From positions 19,148-83,147 of the forward strand of contig DATAWZ010000074.1 in the NCBI GenBank assembly GCA_036266975.1: a DNA stretch of 64,000 nt. The letters are read 5' to 3'. The stretch is from DATAWZ01 sp036266975 (GTDB taxonomy: Bacteria; Actinomycetota; Thermoleophilia; Solirubrobacterales; Solirubrobacteraceae). The notes under the pieces are model-generated. The model was given only the letters and a program-made list of their open reading frames with translations. It was not told the origin of the DNA and made no database searches. Both the position numbers and the translations under genes were made by a program. Shown here piece by piece: positions 32,674 to 40,422 of this stretch (position 1 is its first letter; the number at the start of each line of letters is the position of its first letter).

Positions 32674-33273
32674 ATGAAGACCGAGTCCCAAGAAACGGGA
32701 GAGGCAGGCACCCCGCGGCGTTCGGCCCGCGAGCGGCTGCTCGAGGCAGCGAGCGAGCTGTTCTACGCGGAGGGCGTCCAGAGCGTGGGGATCGACCGAG
32801 TAATCGAACGTGCGGGCGTCGCCAAGGCGTCGCTGTACAGCACGTTTGGGAGCAAGGAGGAGCTCGTCCGCGCGTACCTTGAAGCCCGCCACGCCGAGGT
32901 GCTCGCGCGGCTCCGCGAGGCCGTCGCCCAGGTCGAAGCTCCCGCGGAGAAGGTGCTGGCCGTGTTCGATGCTCAGGCGGACATCTTCGGCACGCCCGGC
33001 TTCCATGGCTGCGCGTTCGTGGCCGCCGCCGCCGAGGCCCCGGCCGGCGGGCGCGTCGATCAGGCGACCTGCGAGTACCGTCGCGACATGCGCGCCCTGT
33101 TCACCGAACTGGCACGCGAGGCCGGGGCAGGCGACCCCGCGCTGCTGGCCAGCCAGCTGCAACTGGTCTACGACGGCGGCGGACTCGCGGCCAACCTGGA
33201 TGACGATCCCGGGATCGCCCGCGCATCCCGCGCTGCCGCGTCGGTCCTGCTCGCCGCAGCGCTGCGGGCCTAG
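32674..33273 (+). CDS. TetR/AcrR-family regulator
   Basis: 199 residues from ATG 32674. HTH: RERLLEAASELFYAEGVQSV then GIDRVIERAGVAKASLYSTFGSK. The SLYSTFGSKEELVRAYLEAR form, and a Cys-containing GFHGCAFVAAAAE segment, match the LmrA/YxaF-like branch. As third gene after an SDR and a DUF427 gene with a palindrome upstream of the SDR, it probably autoregulates the whole unit. Confidence 0.87.
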   Translation: MKTESQETGEAGTPRRSARERLLEAASELFYAEGVQSVGIDRVIERAGVAKASLYSTFGSKEELVRAYLEARHAEVLARLREAVAQVEAPAEKVLAVFDAQADIFGTPGFHGCAFVAAAAEAPAGGRVDQATCEYRRDMRALFTELAREAGAGDPALLASQLQLVYDGGGLAANLDDDPGIARASRAAASVLLAAALRA

Positions 33274-33575
33274 CAGCGGGGCGGCGAGGCCATCGCGGCG
33301 TCGGATTGCCAGGATCGTTGTTCCAGGCTCGGGAGGGATGGTCACGAACGAGGCGGGCATCGAGAGAACACCGGCGGGAGCGCTGCCGTCGGAGGAGGGC
33401 TGGGCCGTGTCCGCTCCGCGGCCGTTTGGATAGCCCCGTTTCGGTGCGGGCGCGCCCCCGTCTTTGGAGACCCAGATCGAGGACGCGGGCACTCCGCCCC
33501 GCGAGTGGTCGCTCGATGTCCCAAACTCGCCAGTCGGCCGCCGAACCACGGCGAGCAGAGCCCTACGGTGCGGCC
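33274..33575. other. Intergenic stretch without recognisable gene
   Basis: 302 bases between the TetR gene and a lipoprotein gene. Open frames on both strands lack any family resemblance or plausible starts. It presumably holds the lipoprotein promoter; no clear palindrome was seen. Confidence 0.5.
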
Positions 33576-34010
33576 ATGAGGAAGCTCTCACTCCTGCTGG
33601 CGCCCGGCGCGCTCCTGCTGGCGGGCTGCGGCGGCAGCTCCCATCCGACGTTCGCCGCGCCGCCGCTCCCCGCCAACGCGCCCCGCGCCACGCCGACGGC
33701 GAGAACCTCGGTGGCGCCCGCGCTCTCAGGCGCGGCCGCCTCCGACTACCCCGCGCAGATGCGCCGCACCTTCACGGCGGCGTGCAAGAAGGCGGCGAGC
33801 GCGTCTGGCGGCACGGTGCTCGCGACTCGCTACTGCGCGGCGACCCTCACCTGCATCGAGCAGCACCTGTCCTATCAGGAGTACGCGACGACCGAGCAGG
33901 ACATCGTCGCGGGGCGAAAGTCGCCGGACATGACCGAGCTCGAGAGCTGCGCGGCGAGCACGCGCAGCCAAGTGGGGCGACGCGCCAGCGCACCGTCCGG
34001 AAGCGCGTGA
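33576..34010 (+). CDS. Small secreted lipoprotein
   Basis: 144 residues from ATG 33576. Lipoprotein signal MRKLSLLLAPGALLLAGC with Cys18. A Pro/Thr/Ala-rich spacer follows, then a helical domain of about 80 residues with four Cys (AACKKAAS, YCAATLTCIE, ELESCAAS), which may form two disulfides outside the membrane. No family recognised. Confidence 0.7.
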   Translation: MRKLSLLLAPGALLLAGCGGSSHPTFAAPPLPANAPRATPTARTSVAPALSGAAASDYPAQMRRTFTAACKKAASASGGTVLATRYCAATLTCIEQHLSYQEYATTEQDIVAGRKSPDMTELESCAASTRSQVGRRASAPSGSA

Positions 34011-34346
34011 GCGGATCCTCGGCTTCGGGACCTGACGGCTCACGCAGACCCCGACGCCTGCCCGGCCAATCGAGCGCATCGAGCTGACGAGCCGGCTCGC
34101 TTATGGCTCCCGCTTCAGCTCTCGCCGAGGAACTCCGCCTTCGCGGTGGCGAACGACCTTTTGCGTGATTCGACGGGGCTACCTGCACACGCAGCGGGCC
34201 GGAGAACCGCGGTCCGACGGAGTCGTGCGCACGAAACGGAATAAGGTGTCCCGTCACGGGCGCTCATCTTCGCCCAGCGGAACGCTGCGCTTCGACAGGG
34301 CGGAGAGCACCGGTGCGCCCGGCACCCAGAGCAGGAGGATGGCGAC
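34011..34346. other. Intergenic stretch without recognisable gene
   Basis: 336 bases. Codon-like bias is weak, and the frames present on both strands resemble nothing known. The only clear element is the GCAGGAGGAT ribosome site at the right end, which serves the OsmC-like gene. Confidence 0.5.
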
Positions 34347-34793
34347 TTGAGCGCATTGCAGCGGGAGGCGACGATCCGATGGCTGGCCAATCCTCCGGCC
34401 GGCTTGCCTCGGCTGATGGTCGGCAGCCACAGCTTCACGTCGCTTCCGCTCAACACGGACCCTGAGGCCGCGCACCCGCTCGCCACCTCGCCGGGCGAGC
34501 TGTTCGCCGGCGCGATCGGCAGCATCTTCGTCTGGTTCGTCGCGAACGATCTAGTCCGCGAGGGCACCCAGGCGCACGAGTTGATCGTCAATGTCTCGAT
34601 CGCGATGGCCGATGAGGCGGACGATGGCAGCGAGCTCGCGCTGAGCGCGATCACTTGCCAACTGGTCGGGCGCATACCGGGCCTCGATCGGGCGCGCGCC
34701 GAGACGATCGCCCGGGCGGCGTTGTCCCGCTGTCTGGAAACGCTGGCGATACGTACGGAGAGCATCGTGAGCAGCGTCGAGATTCTGCCCTAG
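34347..34793 (+). CDS. OsmC-family protein lacking the first redox Cys
   Basis: 148 residues from TTG 34347. TTG was chosen because GGAGGA stands at the right distance and the nearby ATG hits a stop after three codons. The OsmC fold is seen in SPGELFAGAIGSIFVWFVANDLV, LIVNVSIAM and AALSRCLETLAI. Active OsmC/Ohr peroxidases have two Cys; here the first (normally in the central helix, AAxxxCF) is replaced by Ser/Ile, and only the second (LSRC) is present. It may be a binding or otherwise altered member. Confidence 0.75.
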   Translation: MSALQREATIRWLANPPAGLPRLMVGSHSFTSLPLNTDPEAAHPLATSPGELFAGAIGSIFVWFVANDLVREGTQAHELIVNVSIAMADEADDGSELALSAITCQLVGRIPGLDRARAETIARAALSRCLETLAIRTESIVSSVEILP

Positions 34794-34921
34794 GTCCGGG
34801 CGTTCGATGCCCGGGCCACCCGAGGGCAACGCGGGGTGGTCGTGCGGTCCGCGCTTATCGCCAACGCGTCGCGCGGGCGGTCCCTCAGGCCGCCGTCCCC
34901 ACAGATCATGGAGGCGAAACC

Positions 34922-35329
34922 GTGACCAACGCAATTGATGGTGAAGCCGCCATCCGGGCTCGGCTCCTGGAGCACTGGGAGGCCTCCGAGCGCGGAGGCG
35001 TCGACGCCGAGCACGCCATCTACGCTGCCGAGGCGATTTTGGACTACCCGCAGTCTGGCGAACGCTTCACAAGGCGAGCAAGGATCCAAGCGCAACGCGC
35101 CGGGCATCCGGCCGAGCGCCACTTCACTGTCCGCCGGATCCTGGGCGCCGGTGGCCTCTGGGTGAGTGAGTGCGTGATTACCTATGACGGCGTGCCGACA
35201 TACTCGGTCAGTGTCATGGAGATCACCAACGGTCTGGTGACGCACGAGACTCAGTACTTCGCCGACTCCTTCCCCGCGGCTCCCGGGCGTGCTGCGCTCG
35301 CTGAGCCGATTCCGGCCGGCGACCAATAG
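34922..35329 (+). CDS. NTF2/SnoaL-like protein
   Basis: 135 residues from GTG 34922, with ATGGAGGCG upstream. Cone-shaped NTF2-like fold suggested by IRARLLEHWEASERGGVDAE, AILDYPQSGERFT and VMEITNGLVTHETQYFAD. Such proteins are isomerases, hydrolases or binders of small ligands. Upstream of a CoA ligase but separated by 144 bases, so cotranscription is unsure. Confidence 0.75.
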   Translation: MTNAIDGEAAIRARLLEHWEASERGGVDAEHAIYAAEAILDYPQSGERFTRRARIQAQRAGHPAERHFTVRRILGAGGLWVSECVITYDGVPTYSVSVMEITNGLVTHETQYFADSFPAAPGRAALAEPIPAGDQ

Positions 35330-35473
35330 GTCGTGCAGCTGTCGGGTCGCTGGACGACGTCGACCCGCGTGTCCGCGTCGCATGCTCCGGCGGTCCAAGC
35401 AGCCGTGTGAGACCGCGGAGGGAGTAGCGTCGTTCTCCGCGACCTCGCCGACCACCATGCCGGAGGGCAGCCG

Positions 35474-36931
35474 ATGAACACTTTCGCCGAACGCATCGCC
35501 GAGCACGCGGCGGCTGACCCCGACGCGCCGGCCGTGACCTGCGCGGGCGCGTCGCTGACCTACGCGGAGCTGGCGGACGGCGCCGGCCGCGTCGCGGCGC
35601 ACCTCCTTGCTGCCGGCGCGCGCCCAGGCACGACCGTGGTGATCCTGCTACCCAACGGGCCCGACTTCGTGCGCGCGCTCCTCGCAGCGTGGTGGATCGG
35701 GGCGACGCCGACGCCGGTGTCGCCGAAGCTGCCGCTACACGAGCGCACGGCGCTCGTCGGGCTGGCCGAGGCCTCGGCCGTCGTCGCCGAGGACGTCGGC
35801 GACCTCGCCGGCGCGTATGAGGTGCTCACGGTTGCCCAGTTGGCCAAGCCCGTGGACGCGGTCGCACCGTCGTCGACGCCATCGCCGCAGTGGAAGGCGA
35901 TCGGCAGCGGCGGTAGCACCGGCCGGCCGAAGCTCATCGTCGCGGAGCAGCACGCTGTCGCCGAGGACGTCATGGGGCTCGGCGTGCTGCTGCGCGTCCC
36001 CGAGCGGCGGACGATGGTGGTGCCCGGGCCGCTGTCGCACAACGCGCCGTTTGCCGCCTTGTCGGTCGGGCTGCTGCGCGGCAACCACGTCGTGCTGATG
36101 GCGCGCTTCGATGCCGCCGAGTGCCTGCGCCTGGTCGCCGTGCACCGCGCCGAGTGGCTCTACCAGGTTCCGACGATGATGCTGCGCATCTGGCGGCTGC
36201 CTGCGCAGGAGCGCCCCGCCCATGACCTGTCCAGTCTGAAGGTCGTCTTCCACATGGCCGCGCCGTGCCCGCGCTGGCTGAAGCAGGAGTGGTGCGACTG
36301 GCTGGGCCCGGAGACGATCCTCGAGCTCTACGGCGGCACCGAGCTCCAGGCGATGACGATCGTTGGCGGCCGCGACTGGCTCGCACACCCGGGCAGCGTG
36401 GGGCCGGTGGTCCTGGGCGAGATGCAGGTTCGCGACCAGGACGGCAACGTGCTGCCGCCCGGCGAGACCGGCGAGATCTGGATGCGCCGCGGCGCGCAGG
36501 AGCCGAGTCCGTATCACTACCGTGGCGCCCAGGCGCGCCGAGCGCGGGACAGCTGGGAGTCGCTCGGCGACATGGGTCACTTCGACGGGGACGGTTTCCT
36601 GTACCTCGCCGACCGCGCGAGCGACATGATCCTCGTCGGAGGCTCCAACGTGTATCCGGCCGAGGTCGAGGCTGCCCTCGACGCCCACGGCGCCGTGCGC
36701 TCCTCGTGCGTCATCGGGCTGCCCGACGAGGACCTCGGCAACGTGCCGCATGCGATCGTCGAGCTCGCCGAGGAGGTGAGCGACGAGGAGCTGCTCGCCT
36801 GGGTGCGCGAGCGCGTCGCGGGCTACAAGGCCCCGCGGTCGGTCGAGCGCGTCGACCATCCGTTGCGTGACGACGCCGGCAAGGTGCGCCGCAGTCAGCT
36901 GCGCGCCGAGCGGGTGCGCGACGGCGGCTGA
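35474..36931 (+). CDS. AMP-forming acyl-CoA ligase (BaiB-like)
   Basis: 485 residues from ATG 35474. Motifs: GSGGSTGRPKLIV near 146 (P-loop), VFHMAAPCPRWLKQEWCDWL and ILELYGGTE near 280, SLGDMGHFDGDGFLYLADR near 375 and the C-terminal hinge plus DDAGKVRRSQLRAER with the catalytic Lys. The HMAAPCP...KQ segment resembles bile-acid and steroid-acid CoA ligases. It should activate a bulky carboxylic acid to its CoA ester. The neighbouring NTF2-like and acyl-CoA dehydrogenase genes fit side-chain degradation. Confidence 0.87.
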   Translation: MNTFAERIAEHAAADPDAPAVTCAGASLTYAELADGAGRVAAHLLAAGARPGTTVVILLPNGPDFVRALLAAWWIGATPTPVSPKLPLHERTALVGLAEASAVVAEDVGDLAGAYEVLTVAQLAKPVDAVAPSSTPSPQWKAIGSGGSTGRPKLIVAEQHAVAEDVMGLGVLLRVPERRTMVVPGPLSHNAPFAALSVGLLRGNHVVLMARFDAAECLRLVAVHRAEWLYQVPTMMLRIWRLPAQERPAHDLSSLKVVFHMAAPCPRWLKQEWCDWLGPETILELYGGTELQAMTIVGGRDWLAHPGSVGPVVLGEMQVRDQDGNVLPPGETGEIWMRRGAQEPSPYHYRGAQARRARDSWESLGDMGHFDGDGFLYLADRASDMILVGGSNVYPAEVEAALDAHGAVRSSCVIGLPDEDLGNVPHAIVELAEEVSDEELLAWVRERVAGYKAPRSVERVDHPLRDDAGKVRRSQLRAERVRDGG

Positions 36932-36964
36932 TGGACCCGCTTGACTGAGCGGGGCTTCCTGAAA

Positions 36965-36985
36965 GCCCAATCGGGAGGACTCGAA
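36965..36985 (+). repeat. Partial copy of the tRNA-Thr 3' end
   Basis: GCCCAATCGGG-AG-GACTCGAA here resembles GCCCAGTCGGG-GACTCGAA at 57974-57992, the 3' end of the tRNA-Thr gene, in the same orientation on the + strand. One substitution and a two-base insertion separate them. It could be a decayed attachment site left by an integrative element that used the tRNA gene. Confidence 0.35.
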
Positions 36986-37027
36986 TTCTGACCCCATAGT
37001 CCGCACGCGTCGCCGCTGGCGGCCCCG

Positions 37028-37500
37028 TTATGCGCCCGTGAACCGATGCTCCGTCTGCCGGGCGTCCCTCGAGTCGGCGTGGGCGGTCCAGAAGAGCTCG
37101 GCGATGTTGTCCGGATCGAAGTCCGTCCCGGCTTGACCGCGCCGGCGATCGTGACGGTCGCGGCGTGGGTGCCGTCCTCTCGGACGCCATCGGCAATCAG
37201 CGTCTGCGCCGAGCGCAGGGCGGCCTTCCCCATCGAGAGGCTCGCCAGCGAGGGCACTGGATGGTCGGCGAAGCCGCCGCTGGTGACCAGTAGGGTGCCG
37301 CCGCCAGTGCCCGTAGGACGGGCGCGGCTACCTGTGCCGCCACGACGGCGCCGAGGACATCGACATCATGTGCGGTTCGGAGCCGCTCGACAGTGGTGTC
37401 GAGGATCTGGCCTGGATCTGGCAAGGCGTCGTTGTACACGACGACACCGGGCGCCCCGCTCTGGAGGCGTGTGACGGCGATGGCCGCCGCCGTGTCGGGT
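37028..37500 (-). pseudogene. Truncated, frameshifted SDR gene
   Basis: Minus-strand pieces read in order: VTRLQSGAPGVVVYNDALPD and HDVDVLGAVVAAQVAAPVLR; then, after a frameshift near 37320, GGGTLLVTSGGFADH and SLSMGKAALRSAQTLIADGV; then, after a second shift near 37120, TDFDPDNIAELFW and a TAA at 37030. This is the C-terminal two thirds of an SDR; the cofactor-binding N-terminus is gone, replaced by the divergent Clp N-domain gene. Clearly a relic. Confidence 0.72.
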
Positions 37501-37541
37501 ATCGGGGCCGATCCGGCGACTGGTCGCAGTACCCTCGTGCT

Positions 37542-37994
37542 GTGGCCTTGGGCCGCTCGCAATGGGTCGAGAACGTGCTTGCACTCGCCGAGCGCGAGGC
37601 GCGCGCGTTCGATGCCGGATGCGTGGGATCAGAGCACGTGGTGCTTGGCCTGCTCGGCGAGCAGCATGGGCCTGCCGCCCGGGTGCTCGTGAGCCTTGGC
37701 CTGAGCGTGGCGCGCGTTCGTGCGCAACTGCAGGCTCTGAGCCCCGCTGCGACAGCAGCACCTCCGAGCGCGGCGGTGGCGATCCCGCTCACGCCGCGGG
37801 CAAGGCTCATCGTCCTCGATCGCGCGGAGGCTGAAGCCCAGAGCCTTGGCCACGACCTGATCGACACCGAGCACATCCTGCTTGGCCTTGCTCGGGAGAA
37901 CGAGGGGCTCGGTATGGCGATCCTTCGCGGTTTCGGTGCCGACGCAGCAACAATCATCGCCCAAGCTACGCGAATGCTGCCGCCCGCGAACTGA
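37542..37994 (+). CDS. Stand-alone Clp N-terminal (repeat) domain protein
   Basis: 150 residues from GTG 37542. Contains the two Clp R motifs: ENVLALAEREARAFDAGCVG with SEHVVLGLLGEQHGPAARVL, and LIVLDRAEAEAQSLGHDLID with TEHILLGLARENEGLGMAIL. No ATPase domain follows; the frame stops at TGA 37994. ClpC N-domains bind adaptors and substrates, so free copies may act as adaptor or anti-stress proteins, and some confer tolerance to ClpC-targeting toxins. The start overlaps no gene, but the upstream sequence is an SDR relic, so the true N-terminus may have been altered. Confidence 0.78.
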   Translation: MALGRSQWVENVLALAEREARAFDAGCVGSEHVVLGLLGEQHGPAARVLVSLGLSVARVRAQLQALSPAATAAPPSAAVAIPLTPRARLIVLDRAEAEAQSLGHDLIDTEHILLGLARENEGLGMAILRGFGADAATIIAQATRMLPPAN

Positions 37995-38107
37995 CCGGCC
38001 CGACACCTACGACACCGCCATCAGGTCCAGGCGGGTCCGCACAAATCTCGCTCTGCGCTGCTGCTGCTCGCGCAGACCAACACGGTGGTTCGATGGTCCC
38101 AGCCGTG

Positions 38108-38137
38108 GTAGCAGTTCTGCTACGTTGGTCGTACGAC
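38108..38137. promoter_or_regulatory. Two palindromes before a toxin-antitoxin operon
   Basis: GTAGCAG-TT-CTGCTAC at 38108-38123 (7-bp perfect arms) and GTCGTACGAC at 38128-38137 (perfect 10-base palindrome) sit directly before the antitoxin coding sequence. This is the usual place for Phd/VapB autoregulation. Confidence 0.7.
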
Positions 38138-38144
38138 AGTCACG

Positions 38145-38378
38145 ATTCCCCAGAAAGAACTCCGCAACAACGTCGCGGACGTGCTACGTCGCGCGGAGGC
38201 CGGCGAGCAGTTCACGATTACCGTCGCGGGCAGGCCGGTGGCTGAGCTTGGACCCACCGCGAGGCATCGTTGGGTCAGCGGCCCTGCCCTTGAGCGCGTC
38301 TTCGCGACCCCAGCACCGGAAACACTCGCCGAAGGCCTCGAGCGATTCCCCGCGGCGGTGGCGGATCCATTCACGTGA
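38145..38378 (+). CDS. vapB: Phd/YefM-type antitoxin with no standard start codon
   Basis: The frame opens after a stop at 38109 and reads TTVTIPQKELRNNVADVLRR then AEAGEQFTITVAGRPVAELGP, the classic Phd/VapB fold in which the N-terminus binds DNA and the tail wraps the toxin. No ATG, GTG or TTG occurs before GTG 38181, which would remove the DNA-binding part. I mark ATT 38145, but an Arg codon (CGT 38130) stands where the initiating Met is expected, so the start may have mutated. The stop overlaps the toxin start (GTGA). Confidence 0.7.
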   Translation: MPQKELRNNVADVLRRAEAGEQFTITVAGRPVAELGPTARHRWVSGPALERVFATPAPETLAEGLERFPAAVADPFT

Positions 38379-38758
38379 GCCGCGTCCTGCTTGACACCTC
38401 GATACTGATCGGGGCCGCGGTCCCCGGGAGGCTCGAGAGTGCGATGAGTGTCGCCTCGCTGGCCGAGTTGCACTTTGGTGCGCTCGTTGCGGTCGATACC
38501 GATGAGCGCGCACGGCGAGCACAGCGGCTCGGCGTGATCGAGGCGACGTTCGACCCGCTGCCAGTCGACGCCGCCGTGGCCCGCGAGTGGGGTCGCCTGG
38601 CCGCCGCGGTGGTCGAGCGTGGCGGACAGCCGCGGCGCCGAGCGATGGACCTTGTGATCGCAGCCACCGCGAACGTCCACAGCGTCCCACTATTGACCGC
38701 CAACACCACCGACTTCGCGATCATCGACGACCTCGTCCAAGTGCAAGGACTCACCTAA
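38375..38758 (+). CDS. vapC: VapC-family PIN-domain toxin
   Basis: 127 residues from GTG 38375. PIN active-site acids: VLLDTSILIG (Asp7), SLAELHFGA (Glu near 28), RRAMDLVIAATA (Asp near 91) and LLTANTTDFAII (Asp near 112). Such toxins are Mg-dependent RNases that cut tRNA or rRNA when free of antitoxin. It overlaps the antitoxin by four bases. Confidence 0.88.
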   Translation: MSRVLLDTSILIGAAVPGRLESAMSVASLAELHFGALVAVDTDERARRAQRLGVIEATFDPLPVDAAVAREWGRLAAAVVERGGQPRRRAMDLVIAATANVHSVPLLTANTTDFAIIDDLVQVQGLT

Positions 38759-38847
38759 CGCGGCCACGCTGACGGTGGCGGCGGTGTGCGACTCGCGCGT
38801 TGCGGCACTCTGCTCGTGGTGCAGTGGGCCTGTAGAAGGCGGGGTCG

Positions 38848-38877
38848 GAGATCACGACCGCTGTCGGTCGTGATCTC
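38848..38877. terminator. 13-bp perfect hairpin downstream of vapC
   Basis: GAGATCACGACCG and its complement around a CTGT loop, about 90 bases after the toxin stop and 70 before the IS element. No T-run. It could end the toxin operon transcript or belong to an older mobile element. Confidence 0.5.
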
Positions 38878-38948
38878 GGGGATGTTCGGTCAGCCGAAGG
38901 GCTTGAGTCCGTAGCGGGCAGCAGGACCCGGGTCGGAGAGGCTGGCTA

Positions 38949-38975
38949 GTGGGTCGGCCATGAACGTTTGACCGG
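38949..38975 (+). repeat. IS630 left terminal inverted repeat
   Basis: Begins GTGGGTCGGCCA and ends CGTTTGACCGG. Matches the complement of 40106-40132 except for the four central bases. Confidence 0.88.
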
Positions 38976-39026
38976 AAACCGGGTCCGGGCGGCGAACTGG
39001 GATGCATCACGATCATGGAGGTGGCG

Positions 39027-40096
39027 ATGCGTCCCCCGGAGGTGTTCGTTCGGGAGCTCTCGTTTGAGGAGGGTGCGCGGCTGAAGCACGTCTCCAGGAA
39101 GGCGAAGTACCAGTCCGAGCGCCAGCGAGCGATCCTCTTGCTGGCGTCCTCGACGGGGATGTCGGCGCCGCAGATCGCGGCGATGGCCAGGAGTGATGAG
39201 TCGCATGTGCGCAAGGTCATTCACGCGTTCAACGAGCGGGGGTTCGCGTCGTTGGACCCTGACTATCGGGGCGGGCGTCCCAAGAAGACCGCGCCCGAGC
39301 AGCGCGATCGGATCATCGCGATCGCGCGCGCCCGCCCGGACACCCAGGGTGTGGCGCTCACGCGCTGGTCGCTGGCCAAGCTCAGTGAGCATCTGGCCGG
39401 GATGGGGATCGTGCTGTGCGAGGAGGCGCTGCGGCTGACGCTGCGGGCGGCGGGCCTGTCCCATCAGCGCACGCGCTCGTGGAAGTGGAGCCCGGACCCG
39501 GACTTCGCTGCGAAGGCCGAGCGGGTGCTGGGCCTGTACCGCTGCTGTCCGCATGATGGCGTGGTGGTCTGCTTTGACGAGATGGGACCGATCCAGCTGA
39601 TCCCCCACCACGGCTCAGGCTGGGCGCCGATGAAGCGGTGCGAGCGGCTGCGCGCGACGTACTCCAAGAAGAACGGAGTGCGCTACCTGTTCGGTGCCTA
39701 CGACGTTCACGCCGACCGGTTGCACGGCCGGCCCAGAGCCCACAAGAACGCACCCAGGAGGTCCTCGCGTTCTACCGGCAGACTCGGATGCGCCACGACC
39801 CCGCGCTGCGGATCTACCTGGTCGCCGACAACCTCTCCACCCACAAGACCCTGGCGATCCGCCAATGGGCCGAGCAGAGCAACGTCGAGCTCGTCTTCAC
39901 CCCGACCTACGCCAGCTTCCTGAACCGCATCGAATGCCACTTCTGGGGCATCGGCGAGTTCGTGATCAACAACGCCGACTACCCCGACTGGCCCACCCTG
40001 GCCAAGGCAATGGCCGACCACATCCGCTACCGCAACGGCCGACACCGCGACCAACGCCTCATCGCCGCCGAACGCAAACTCCTCATCGCCGCCTGA
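39027..40096 (+). CDS. IS630-family transposase, -1 frameshift
   Basis: The first part (from ATG 39027; ATG 39015 also possible) holds the HTH region (ERQRAILLLASSTGMSAPQI, ARSDESHVRKVIHAFNERG) and the first catalytic Asp in VVVCFDEMGPIQL. Around 39745-39760 the frame must move back one base to continue QEVLAFYRQTRMRHD, then LVADNLSTHKTLAIRQW (second Asp) and ASFLNRIECHFWGIGEF (Glu). The shift falls at AACGCACCCAGGAGG, where a slip on CCC would work. Programmed frameshifting is known in IS630 relatives, but an inactivating indel is equally possible. If translated through, about 355 residues. Confidence 0.8.
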
Positions 40097-40105
40097 CCGC
40101 CATTA

Positions 40106-40132
40106 CCGGTCAAACGATTCTGGCCGACCCAC
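40106..40132 (-). repeat. IS630 right terminal inverted repeat
   Basis: Begins CCGGTCAAACG and ends TGGCCGACCCAC; pairs with the left end at 38949-38975. Confidence 0.88.
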
Positions 40133-40422
40133 TAGGGTCGGCTTCGGCTTGGGCTCGAACAGCCGCCGCCCACGCGGGCCGGTTCCGGCGGACATGAGGG
40201 CCGATCCGTCGCGAACGCCGGAAGGCCCGAGTCCCCGGGGCGCCCGGACGCCGCGATCCCTCTTGGCGGCCGAGCCAGATCGCGACCGCGAGCAGGACGA
40301 CGGTCAGCGCTCAGCTTGACCCAGCCCGGGGTTGACGGCCTCGTCTCAGGTCAGCGAATCGCCTTGACGCGTGGCTGGTGGCGGGAGGAGAATGCCTGGA
40401 CCGTCAGGAGGAGGAATCCACG

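Larger units (their letters stand above)
38949..40132 (+). mobile_element. Complete IS630-family insertion sequence
   Basis: 1184 bp bounded by 27-base terminal inverted repeats and flanked by TA on both sides (38947-38948 and 40133-40134), the target duplication expected for IS630/Tc1-mariner elements. It carries one transposase with DDE residues, split by a -1 frameshift. The TA sites lie within CTAG, so the inverted repeat appears to extend two bases further at each end. Confidence 0.88.

Noticed and set aside
38820..38948. Second insertion sequence suggested by the hairpin left of the IS630 element
   Set aside because: Only one hairpin and no transposase or matching far end could be found.
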